Made by a program: the position numbers and the translations under genes. Below, piece after piece: positions 42,083 through 49,182 of a stretch of 59,471 nt of DNA. Position 1 is the first letter of the stretch. Every line of letters begins with the position of its first letter. The stretch comes from CAZEBW01 sp964510205 (GTDB lineage Bacteria > Chloroflexota > Anaerolineae > VGOG01), in assembly GCA_964510205.1 (NCBI GenBank), contig CAZEBW010000015.1, positions 1 to 59,471 on the forward strand, in the 5' to 3' direction. Below the pieces are notes generated by a model. It worked only from the letters and a program-made list of their open reading frames with translations, did no database searches and had not been told where the DNA came from.

Positions 42083-42958
42083 CTACGTGGCCTCCTGACA
42101 GTTACCACCCTCGTTATCGCGCCATCCAAGCCGTTGTATGCTTGCATTTGCGTACTTCCAGAGGTTGGGTCTTGTCAGTTGCATGCTGTCCAGTTGTTCA
42201 GTGAGGAACAGATAGAACCAAAGAAGTGCCTTTTCGGTCTCGCAAAATGTAAGAAACTTATCTGCATTGTCTGGACTATCGCTTCTCTCTTGTGCAGTTT
42301 GGTCGGCAGACACGAAGTCTATCGGGCCGCCGCCTCTGGAGTAGTAGTGCCAATGTGCGAAGTAGAAGCTGTTATTCTGGTCAGCCACATCGGTCCGCTT
42401 TGGATTGAGGATAAACACAAAATCAGCTCGTTCGCTTGGCGGCTTACTCTTGAGAGCATCGAACAACGTGTCGCCTCCAACTCCAGACTCGAATGCAAAC
42501 ACACTTGTAAAAGGCGATACCTGTTCTGGACTACGATAGTCTTGACACAGTTTCTTGACTTCCAAGGTTTGGTCAACAGCCTTGAGTAGACTGTCCGCGC
42601 TGCCTATACTTGTTTTGACTTCAATAACCCCATAGATGCTCTCCACTGGAAACAAGCCGACTTCGCCTTCGCCCCAACCAAGAACAGCACAGCCGTAGGG
42701 ATCGTATATCAACACGTCCTTCTGTTGCGTCTGCTCTACACGCTGGGGGGATTGACCACTTGGAGCGATTGCTTCACCCACACCTACAGAGTATTTTGCA
42801 GGCAGATTGGCCTGTAAGAACCTCCGAACTGCATTTTCAGCGACGTTGCCAATGTCGGTTGTCCCCACGAATAGTCGGGCGGCCTGTAAGTCAATCCGCA
42901 GTTTCTGCGCGTGTAGGTCCAAGTAGCTGGTTAGTCTAGTTGTATCTACACTCGCCAT
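42083..42958 (-). CDS. DUF6602-like protein, probable PD-(D/E)xK nuclease fold
   Basis: The protein is 291 residues. The N-terminal half matches the DUF6602 pattern: GNVAENAVRRFLQANLPAKY, VGVGEAIAPSGQ, QKDVLIYDPYG and FPVESIYGVIEVKTS. The acidic and basic residues E41, D81 and E113-x-K115 are arranged as in PD-(D/E)xK nucleases, so DNA cleavage or a degenerate relative is possible. The C-terminal half is a helical region with no clear motif. It stands alone between two secretion/metabolism genes, without a methylase or helicase partner. A stand-alone defence or regulatory role is a guess. Confidence 0.65.
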   Translation of the reverse strand: MASVDTTRLTSYLDLHAQKLRIDLQAARLFVGTTDIGNVAENAVRRFLQANLPAKYSVGVGEAIAPSGQSPQRVEQTQQKDVLIYDPYGCAVLGWGEGEVGLFPVESIYGVIEVKTSIGSADSLLKAVDQTLEVKKLCQDYRSPEQVSPFTSVFAFESGVGGDTLFDALKSKPPSERADFVFILNPKRTDVADQNNSFYFAHWHYYSRGGGPIDFVSADQTAQERSDSPDNADKFLTFCETEKALLWFYLFLTEQLDSMQLTRPNLWKYANASIQRLGWRDNEGGNCQEAT

Positions 42959-43064
42959 TTCTGACTCTCCCTCAGGCTATTGCGCATGCTAACCAGTGAT
43001 TATGCATATCTTCTGCATGACTTATGGGTAAACCCGCCGCAAGCGGAGATAATCAACCTTGCAC

Positions 43065-43150
43065 CTATCTCCGCAACGCAATCACCCCCGCGATCACCAG
43101 CCCGCCCCCGACGATCTGGGGCCAGGCCAGCGATTCGCCCAGAAACAGTC
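43065..43150 (-). pseudogene. C-terminal remnant of an EamA transporter gene
   Basis: On the minus strand the remnant reads LFLGESLAWPQIVGGG, then LVIAGVIALRR and a TAG stop at 43067-43065. It is closely similar to the C-terminus of the intact EamA protein at 43625-44566 (LFLGELLTWPQVVGGG). The upstream remainder is missing: homology ends where the 221-bp element begins at 43154. It is a truncated paralog left from a duplication. Confidence 0.8.
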
Positions 43151-43153
43151 ACC

Positions 43154-43374
43154 GTAGGGCAGGTTGGCGGCGGGTTAGACACGGAACCGCCTCGTACCGG
43201 CTACATGCATCGCAGTCACCTCCGTCAAGACAATTCCAGCCAAGCCGCCTACCTGCCGTCCCGCGAAACGGCAGGTAGGCCGCTTCCTTGTTCTCGCCAA
43301 AGATAATCCAAGTGTCTGCCACGACTCAGCAGCATCCTACCGTCTCGGCGAGAGTCGCGGCCAACCTGCCCTAC
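43154..43374. mobile_element. 221-bp palindromic element with 15-bp inverted ends
   Basis: GTAGGGCAGGTTGGC (43154-43168) and GCCAACCTGCCCTAC (43360-43374) are perfect inverted ends. An inner hairpin has CCTACCTGCCG and CGGCAGGTAGG followed by GAAGCGGC-type flanks. A partial copy in the other orientation is at 31570-31708. It adjoins the broken EamA remnant exactly, so it likely caused or followed that truncation. Apart from this element and the repeat at 43459, the stretch 43151-43624 holds nothing I can identify. Confidence 0.75.
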
Positions 43375-43458
43375 ATAGATCGGAAAGTTATTCTTTTACA
43401 ACCCCCAAGTTGCTAGCCCCCTACCACCTCTTGCCTCGTGTAAGAAACAATCATAGGT

Positions 43459-43581
43459 GTCATCGCGAGGAGCGGGTTTTGCGACGAACCTGGAAATGAA
43501 AACGGCGCGATCCCAAATTCGCTGGCGGGAGATTGCGGCAATCCAGGGGATTGCTTCGGCAAAAAGACGCCTCGCAATGAC
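43459..43581. repeat. GTCATTGCGAG palindromic repeat, divergent copy
   Basis: The copy starts GTCATCGCGAGGAGCG and ends GCCTCGCAATGAC, with GGGATTGCTTCGGC inside and an unrelated 50-base stretch in its middle. It lies just past the stop of the intact EamA gene. Confidence 0.8.
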
Positions 43582-43624
43582 ACAGCTGGACCTTAGTAGC
43601 AGTTTGGTTGCCCCGACAGTGACT

Positions 43625-44566
43625 CTAGGTGGAAAAACCTGGTTTCTCCCGCTTGATTTGCAGCGCAACTACACCTGCTATCACCAGCCCGCCCCCAACG
43701 ACCTGCGGCCAGGTCAGCAACTCGCCCAGAAAGAGGGCGGCCCACAGGGTGGCCATCACCGGCTCAATGGTGGCCACAATGGTCGCCACGGTCGCTTCCA
43801 GGTAACGCAGGCCGAAGGTGTACAGCGCATAGCCAGCCACCGTAGGCAGCAATGCTGCAATCACCAGCCACAACGCTGCGCCAGGCTGGGCGAAGGCGGA
43901 CGCGATGCTCGATGCGGACTGTGTGGCCAGCAAAAACAGCGCAGCGACGGCAAAGGCGTAGGTGATCACGGTCCAAAAACTGTAGCGGCGCAGCGCCCGC
44001 CGCACGAAAATACCGTACAGCCCGTAGCTCACGCCGCTGCCCAGCCCCCACAGCAACCCTGCCCGGTTCAGAGACAGGAACCCGGCGTCGAAAATGCGCA
44101 CGATCAGCGCTACCCCCGCCCCCGTCAGCAAAAGCGCCAGCCCCTTTCGGCGGTTGATGCGCTCGCCCAACAGGGGCCAGGCAAACAGCGCGGCCCAGGC
44201 CGGCGCCGTGTAGTTGAGCACCGTGGCCACCCCCACGTCAATCAGCGACACGGCGTACGCCCAGCAGGCTTGGAATCCCGCCACACAGACCAGGCCAAAC
44301 AGCACGAAAAAAGGAACGTCGCGGGCTTGGATGCGCAGCAGCTTGCGGTCCAGCACGCCCAGGAAGCCAAACATCATCAGCGCTGCCAGAGAAATTCGCA
44401 CCGCAACCACGGTCAGCGGCTGCAGGCCGTAGCCCTGGATCAGGTGCTTGATGATGGTGCCGCTGGTGGCGAAGAGGGAAGCCGCCAGCAAAACGGCCAC
44501 GGTGCCTGTACTTCGACGGAGCTCGGCGCGAGTCTCCGGCCCCTCTGGCTGAGTCGCGTCGTTCAC
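43625..44566 (-). CDS. EamA family (DMT superfamily) transporter
   Basis: The protein is 313 residues if the GTG at 44566 is used; it overlaps the stop of MttB 3 by GTGA. The longer open frame is a shadow of the MttB gene. It has ten predicted membrane segments in two EamA repeats (SLFATSGTIIKHLIQGYG; GFQACWAYAVSLIDVGVATV; second repeat LLWGLGSGVSYGLYGIFVRR and LEATVATIVATIEPVMATLW). Such proteins export or import small metabolites and amino-acid-like compounds. Coupling to an MttB methyltransferase suggests it moves the substrate or demethylated product. Confidence 0.85.
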   Translation of the reverse strand: MNDATQPEGPETRAELRRSTGTVAVLLAASLFATSGTIIKHLIQGYGLQPLTVVAVRISLAALMMFGFLGVLDRKLLRIQARDVPFFVLFGLVCVAGFQACWAYAVSLIDVGVATVLNYTAPAWAALFAWPLLGERINRRKGLALLLTGAGVALIVRIFDAGFLSLNRAGLLWGLGSGVSYGLYGIFVRRALRRYSFWTVITYAFAVAALFLLATQSASSIASAFAQPGAALWLVIAALLPTVAGYALYTFGLRYLEATVATIVATIEPVMATLWAALFLGELLTWPQVVGGGLVIAGVVALQIKREKPGFST

Positions 44567-45960
44567 GCCGAATGTTCCGCCACGAAGGCCTGCAACTGGC
44601 GGGCCGTCGTCGCATCCAGCGGCGGGTCCTGGTGCTGGGCCAGCAACTGCTGCCAGCGTTGGCGAGCGCGGGCCGCCGCATCCTGCCGTCCCGCTTCCAT
44701 CCAAGCCTCCAGCCTGTCTCGATCGGAGAGCGTCGGCATCCAGAACTCGCTGCGGCAGCGTTGCAAAGTCTGCGGCTCCGTCAAGAAGTTGCCGCCAGGC
44801 CCGACCTTGGCGATCACATCGTAGGCCAGCGTCTCGGGAGTGACGACGATGCCGCGTCGCAAGCGGCGCAACATGCCGCACGCCTCGTCATCCAGCACGA
44901 ACTTCTCGTAAGAGAACGCCAAATAGGAGCTGAGAATCCCCGCAGCATGGATCACCAGGTCTATGCCGTTGTTGACCGCCGCCAGCAGGCCCAGCATGGA
45001 CTCGTAGCCGGCCTGGGCATCGGGGCTGTTGGCGTCGGTCAGCGCGCCGCCGCCTCGGCAGGGGAGTCCGTAGTGACGCGCCATGCGCGCCGTCGCCGCC
45101 GCGACCAGCGAGAGTTCCGGCCCGCCGATGGCCAACGCGCTGGTTTTCATGTCCATGTTGGTTGACGTGGAACCGTAGACGACGGGGGCGCCTGGACTGA
45201 TCAGTTGCGTCAGTACGATTCCAGCCAGGATCTCGGCGTTTTGCTGCGCCAGCACGCCAGCCAGGGTGATGGGGCCTGTGGAGCCAGCCATGACCAGCGA
45301 GGAGACGACGACCGGCTGTCGCCAGCGGGCATACTCCATCAGGGCGCCGAGCATCTCGCCGCTGTAGACCAGTGGGCTGAGGGGGTTGATCAAACCCACG
45401 GTCACCGCATGCTCCCCCGAACGCCAGCTCTCCCCGCCGAAGAGAATCCCCGCCATTTCCATGGTATGGCGCGCCCCGGCCTGGCCCTCGGTGCTGCCGA
45501 TGAACGGCTTGTCGGAATGCACCATGTGGGCGTGCAACATGCGAAGACGCTTGGCGTCAGCGGACACATCCCCCGGCTCGACCATCAGATGCCCACTCAA
45601 ATCCTGGTTGGGCAAGACGTGGGCCAGCCGGACCAGATTCTCGTAGTCCTCCATCGTGGGCGTGCGCCTGCCCAGCTCGTAGTCCACGAGGAAGGGCGCG
45701 CCGTAGCCAGGCGCGAAGACCACCTCGCCGTCGCCCACGGTCACATTGCGGTCGGGGTTGCGGGCATGGATGGTGAACTGCGCCGGAGCCGCCTCCAGCG
45801 CGCTCATCACCTGATCTTCGCCGAAATAGACTCTGCGGCCGCCCGTCTTGAAGCCGTGTTTCTCAAAAACCGCGATGGCCTCATCATCGAGGAACTCGAC
45901 GCCGACGTTGGCCAGCAGCTTCATGCTAGTGTTATGGACTAACTCTAGGTCAGTGGTCAA
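44563..45960 (-). CDS. MttB-superfamily corrinoid methyltransferase 3 (divergent, non-pyrrolysine)
   Basis: The protein is 465 residues with a TTG start at 45960; ATG at 45924 is the alternative and neither has a clear ribosome site. The N-terminus (LELVHNTSMKLLANVGVEFL) begins about 17 residues later than in the other copies. Family signatures remain: VVFAPGYGAPFLVDYELGRR, GGPELSLVAAATARMARHYG and VIAKVGPGGNFLTEPQTLQR. It is the most divergent of the five and lacks the PCPSAGGT segment (SSLVMAGSTGPITLAGVLAQ instead). A MITE lies 27 bp upstream, which may have disturbed its promoter or start. EamA is coupled downstream. Confidence 0.85.
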   Translation of the reverse strand: MTTDLELVHNTSMKLLANVGVEFLDDEAIAVFEKHGFKTGGRRVYFGEDQVMSALEAAPAQFTIHARNPDRNVTVGDGEVVFAPGYGAPFLVDYELGRRTPTMEDYENLVRLAHVLPNQDLSGHLMVEPGDVSADAKRLRMLHAHMVHSDKPFIGSTEGQAGARHTMEMAGILFGGESWRSGEHAVTVGLINPLSPLVYSGEMLGALMEYARWRQPVVVSSLVMAGSTGPITLAGVLAQQNAEILAGIVLTQLISPGAPVVYGSTSTNMDMKTSALAIGGPELSLVAAATARMARHYGLPCRGGGALTDANSPDAQAGYESMLGLLAAVNNGIDLVIHAAGILSSYLAFSYEKFVLDDEACGMLRRLRRGIVVTPETLAYDVIAKVGPGGNFLTEPQTLQRCRSEFWMPTLSDRDRLEAWMEAGRQDAAARARQRWQQLLAQHQDPPLDATTARQLQAFVAEHSA

Positions 45961-45987
45961 GAGGAATTCGCACCTATGGTTTGTAAA

Positions 45988-46088
45988 GGGTGCGTTTCAA
46001 ACGAGTTAGCTGATATTGTTGGTCGGAATGGTATTCCGACGAATTGACGGATTACCAATCCGTCCTACAGCCCAGATGAAACACACCC
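45988..46088. mobile_element. 101-bp MITE-like element, copy B (inverted relative to copy A)
   Basis: The ends are GGGTGCGTTTCA (45988-45999) and TGAAACACACCC (46077-46088). The flanking 9-mers GTTTGTAAA (45979-45987) and GTCTGCAAA (46089-46097) agree at 7 of 9 positions, an aged target duplication. The inner hairpins match copy A. It lies between the GntR gene stop and the MttB 3 start. Confidence 0.85.
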
Positions 46089-46142
46089 GTCTGCAAACAC
46101 AAAGGGGCAGGCTCCGGCGGTTGCCGGATACTGCCCTACGGT

Positions 46143-46766
46143 TCACAACGCAGCTTTAATCTCCTGTTGAAATTGGGCCACGTGCTGTTGGACGAGCCCT
46201 TCGGCCCGCGCCCCATCCCCAGCTTTCAGTGCTTCCGTCACGTCTCGGTGTTGCTCTATCGCTCCGCGCACGTCGCTGAGGCGATCTAGCACCAGATGCC
46301 AAAGCCGCAGGCTGGGCGCATAGAGACGATCCAGCGCTTCGGCCAGGAATTCGTTGTCTGCGGCCTGGTATAACAGCGCGTGAAAACGCTCATCAATAGA
46401 CATCAGGGCCTCTACATCCCCATTCTGCACCTGCTCCAGGTCCTGGAGCGTTGCTTCCATTTGGGCGATCTGCTCGTCGGTGATGCGCTGAGCCGCCAGC
46501 CGAGCGCAGAAAGCCTCCAGCATCATCCGCACTTCGAAGATCTTCTGCAGGTCGGTGACGCTGATGTTGGCCACGAACATCCCGCGTCGTGGTACGACGT
46601 TCACCAGGCCCTCGGCTGCCAGCCGCAGCAACGCCTCGCGGATCGGCGTGCGTCCCAACTCCAGCTCTTCCATCAGCGCCTGCTCGTTGATCACCGAGAA
46701 GGGCTGGAGTTCCAGGGTGATGATCTTCTCTTTGATGAGACGATAGGCTTTCTCACTTAGTCGCAC
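46143..46766 (-). CDS. GntR family transcriptional regulator (FadR/FCD type)
   Basis: This 207-residue regulator has an N-terminal winged helix (residues about 5-70: LSEKAYRLIKEKIITLELQP, GRTPIREALLRLAAEGLVNV, VPRRGMFVANIS) and an FCD ligand domain (about 75-205: FEVRMMLEAFCARLAAQRIT, DERFHALLYQAADNEFLAEA, QHRDVTEALKAGDGARAEGL). His and Asp residues in the FCD part fit a metal/ligand pocket for an organic acid. A palindromic operator just after its own -10 suggests autorepression. It is placed between MttB 3 and an iron alcohol dehydrogenase gene, so it probably controls part of the methyltransferase island. Confidence 0.9.
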   Translation of the reverse strand: MRLSEKAYRLIKEKIITLELQPFSVINEQALMEELELGRTPIREALLRLAAEGLVNVVPRRGMFVANISVTDLQKIFEVRMMLEAFCARLAAQRITDEQIAQMEATLQDLEQVQNGDVEALMSIDERFHALLYQAADNEFLAEALDRLYAPSLRLWHLVLDRLSDVRGAIEQHRDVTEALKAGDGARAEGLVQQHVAQFQQEIKAAL

Positions 46767-46822
46767 AGGGATATTCCGTCGTCAATCGCATAAGCGGGGA
46801 GAAGCGGTCAGCAGAAAGGCGC

Positions 46823-46849
46823 ATCGCATATCGGTGATATATCTGCGAT
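46823..46849 (-). promoter_or_regulatory. Candidate GntR operator
   Basis: Read on the minus strand, ATCGCA-G-ATAT...ATAT-GCGAT is an inverted repeat spanning 27 bp (46849-46823), placed immediately downstream of the -10 of the GntR promoter. Binding there would block initiation or early elongation. Confidence 0.55.
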
Positions 46850-46857
46850 ACATCCCA

Positions 46858-46886
46858 ATTGTACTGCATTTTCCCCGACTTGTCAA
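46858..46886 (-). promoter_or_regulatory. Sigma70 promoter for the GntR gene
   Basis: TTGACA (46886-46881), 17 bp spacer, TACAAT (46863-46858) on the minus strand, with the operator just downstream. Confidence 0.75.
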
Positions 46887-46895
46887 ATCCCCACG

Positions 46896-48056
46896 CTAAA
46901 AGCAACTGCTATAGATTTCCTCGTACCCCTCCACGTTGATATCGCGCGGATTGCCTATGGTCTGCGGGTCATCGTAGGCCAGTTGGGCCAGCATGGGGAT
47001 GTCCTCTTCGGGGATGTCCATCTGCGGCAAGGTGGGGATGCCCAGGTCTTCCGTCAGCTCGGCGACGGCGTCCACCGCCAGCAGCGCGGCCTCCCACACC
47101 GTCAAACCCCAGGTATCCTCGCCCAGGGCCTGCGCGATGCGGGCGTACTTGTGCGGCTCGCCCATGTAGTTGTAGGCCATCACCGGGGCCAGCAGCGCGG
47201 CGGTCAGCTCGCCGTGGGGCAGATCGTAGACGCCGCCCGCCGTCTGGCTCATGGCGTGCACCGCGCCGGCGCTTTCCGTGCCGTAGCTCATGCCGGCCAG
47301 CATGGCAGCCATGGACATCTGATAGCGCGCCTCTTCGTTCTGCCCCTGAGCATAGGCGATGCGCAGCCACTGCCCGATGGTCTCGATGGCCCACAGCGCC
47401 ACGGCGTCGGGCCAGGGCTGGGCGTAGGCGCAGGTGTAGCACTCGATGGCGTGGGTCAGGGCGTCCATGCCCGTGCCGGCGGTCAGGTGCGGCGGCAACC
47501 CCAGCGTGAGACGGGGATCAATGAGCGCCACGTGGGGGGCGATAAGCCCCGTGCCGCCGACATTGAACTTGATCTTGCGCTTGGGGTCGGTGATCACCGC
47601 CCACAGGGTCACCTCGGAGCCGGTGCCGGCGGTGGTGGGCACGGTGATCAGCGGCGGGATGCGGGTCTTGATGGGCTGCGGATCAGCCCACTCGTAGTCC
47701 AAAATGGACCCGCCGTCTTTAGCCACTACGCCGATGGACTTGGCCGTGTCCATGCTGCTGCCGCCGCCGAAGCCGATGAGGCCATCGCATCCTTCGGTCT
47801 TGTACATCTCCGCCGCCTCATCCACCAGCTTGATGGGCGGATTGGGCGCGACGCCGTCGAACAGGACGTAGTCCACATTGCCCGCCTTCAGGCTTTTGGC
47901 GGCCTCATCCACCAGGCCGGCGTCTACCAGCCCCTCGTCGGTGACCAGCATCGGCCGCTTAGCTCCCAGGGCCTTGATCTCGTCGGCCAGGCAGGCGATG
48001 GCCCCAGGCGCGTGCTTCGCCACGGTGGGGACTTCGAATGAACGTAGGTTGATCAT
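46896..48056 (-). CDS. Iron-containing alcohol dehydrogenase
   Basis: The protein is 386 residues, the usual length of group III ADHs. The NAD(P) loop is LIGFGGGSSMDTAKSIGVVA. The metal site is shown by GTGMDALTHAIECY (Asp and His), GAVHAMSQTAGG and YDLPHGELTAALL. It oxidises or reduces an alcohol/aldehyde with NAD(P)H and Fe(II) or Zn(II). In an MttB island the substrate may be an alcohol or aldehyde formed from the demethylated amine (for example choline- or ethanolamine-type compounds), but this is inference. It shares a direction with GntR, whose promoter lies immediately past its stop. Confidence 0.9.
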   Translation of the reverse strand: MINLRSFEVPTVAKHAPGAIACLADEIKALGAKRPMLVTDEGLVDAGLVDEAAKSLKAGNVDYVLFDGVAPNPPIKLVDEAAEMYKTEGCDGLIGFGGGSSMDTAKSIGVVAKDGGSILDYEWADPQPIKTRIPPLITVPTTAGTGSEVTLWAVITDPKRKIKFNVGGTGLIAPHVALIDPRLTLGLPPHLTAGTGMDALTHAIECYTCAYAQPWPDAVALWAIETIGQWLRIAYAQGQNEEARYQMSMAAMLAGMSYGTESAGAVHAMSQTAGGVYDLPHGELTAALLAPVMAYNYMGEPHKYARIAQALGEDTWGLTVWEAALLAVDAVAELTEDLGIPTLPQMDIPEEDIPMLAQLAYDDPQTIGNPRDINVEGYEEIYSSCF

Positions 48057-48111
48057 GTTGTAAACCTCCTAGAAATGTTGATGTGGATACTCAGTAGATG
48101 AGAAAACTTTG

Positions 48112-48273
48112 CTCCCGGGTGGCGAGGACACCACCCGGACGGGGTGAGACGCCCCTTCTCAGCGGCTTTTCTCAGGTACTGATACTGTCTCCAGAAACGC
48201 AAAACGTCTCGCTCTGAGGTCCGCCCTCGGACAAGGCAAAGGTTGACCAGCTCTTGGCACCGAGGTCAACCTG
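48112..48273. repeat. Palindromic intergenic sequence with twin hairpins
   Basis: GGGTGGCGAGGACACCACCC, then GGGGTGAGACGCCCC, resemble the twin-hairpin at 37641-37681. Further on, GGTTGACC and GGTCAACC (48242-48273) form another pair. No gene is present between 48057 and 48337. Confidence 0.5.
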
Positions 48274-48337
48274 CAGATAGCGACTGCAATGGCCTGTCGT
48301 CATGCTGTGGACTTTCCATACAGAGAACGTTTCAAAT

Positions 48338-49096
48338 CTATGTCCGCTGCACTTCTTCTACTTCTTCGTACCAGCGCACCCGCTTGCCCACCTTAGCCCT
48401 TAACTTCCAGGCCAGCGTCTTAGGCGCCGCGTCCATGGTATCCTGGATGGTTGTCAATCGCTTCCTAATTGTCTGTATCTCCCTTTCACCCAGTTCGACA
48501 TTCCCTTCAGCCAGAAAGTCCTGCAGCTTCTGGATGCTCATTGAGACCGTGGTGTAGAGGCCCCAGTCCTCAGAGCACAGATTGGCGATGTAATCCACGT
48601 TGATGGTTTCGTCGTCTCCAGAGCCAGCCTCGTGATCTAGAATCAATGTCAACAGATCAAGTACATCCTTGCGATTCAGTTCCACAATCTGCGCCTTAGA
48701 TAAGAACAGCTCGGCCAAGGGGATCGTGAGGGGTTCAATGTGCAGACGATCAGAGAGAGGCAGCGTATGGCACATCGTAAAGTCCCCAATGAATATGTCG
48801 ATCTGCCGCTCGTGTGTTTCGTCGTACCAAAGCTGCCGCCGATCCCCGCTGAGGGTATTGAACGTCTTGTTGGGCGTGTATCCCATCGCGGGCAAGAAAT
48901 CGAGCAATTTGTTGGCGCTGGCCTTGTCGGTGACAAAGTCGATGTCGGGATACGTGCGCTCCAAGGAACGGTGGTTGGCGTGCGGAGAATGGATCTTGAT
49001 TGCCAGGCCGCCGAGCACGCGCAAGAAAATGTCTTGTTTTTGGGCTTCTGAGATGAGACGACGCATCTCGTCTTCCAAGTTAGCAAGTGTAGTCAT
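48338..49096 (-). CDS. Nucleotidyltransferase-fold protein (AbiEii-like)
   Basis: The protein is 252 residues from the ATG at 49096 (AAGGATT upstream). The fold is indicated by LRVLGGLAIKIHSPHANH, the metal-binding TYPDIDFVTD (D-x-D) and a third acidic strand RQIDIFIGDF, as in AbiEii or DUF1814-type transferases. The rest is helical with a Lys/Arg-rich tail. No antitoxin-like partner is adjacent. It may modify a nucleotide, protein or drug; the chemistry is unknown. It stands apart from the methyltransferase genes around it. Confidence 0.7.
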   Translation of the reverse strand: MTTLANLEDEMRRLISEAQKQDIFLRVLGGLAIKIHSPHANHRSLERTYPDIDFVTDKASANKLLDFLPAMGYTPNKTFNTLSGDRRQLWYDETHERQIDIFIGDFTMCHTLPLSDRLHIEPLTIPLAELFLSKAQIVELNRKDVLDLLTLILDHEAGSGDDETINVDYIANLCSEDWGLYTTVSMSIQKLQDFLAEGNVELGEREIQTIRKRLTTIQDTMDAAPKTLAWKLRAKVGKRVRWYEEVEEVQRT

Positions 49097-49122
49097 AACC
49101 AATCCTTATCGAAGTGAAATTG

Positions 49123-49165
49123 AAAGAGATGGGCAGAGAGCAGCTTCTTCCCTGCCCATCTCTTT
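49123..49165 (-). terminator. Intrinsic terminator after the APC permease gene
   Basis: AAAGAGATGGGCAG and CTGCCCATCTCTTT form a perfect 14-bp stem; on the minus strand it is followed by CAATTTC after the T-rich arm. It lies 18 bp beyond the permease stop at 49183 and ahead of the nucleotidyltransferase gene. Confidence 0.75.
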
Positions 49166-49182
49166 TCGCGTATCATCGGCAC

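Noticed and set aside
43396..43668. 90-residue minus-strand frame past the EamA gene
   Set aside because: It consists mostly of the divergent GTCATTGCGAG repeat and overlaps the EamA 3' end.
37488..46088. Reading the two inverted 101-bp copies as ends of one 8.6-kb composite transposon
   Set aside because: Each copy has its own pair of 9-bp flanking repeats, and no transposase lies between them, so two separate insertions explain the data better.
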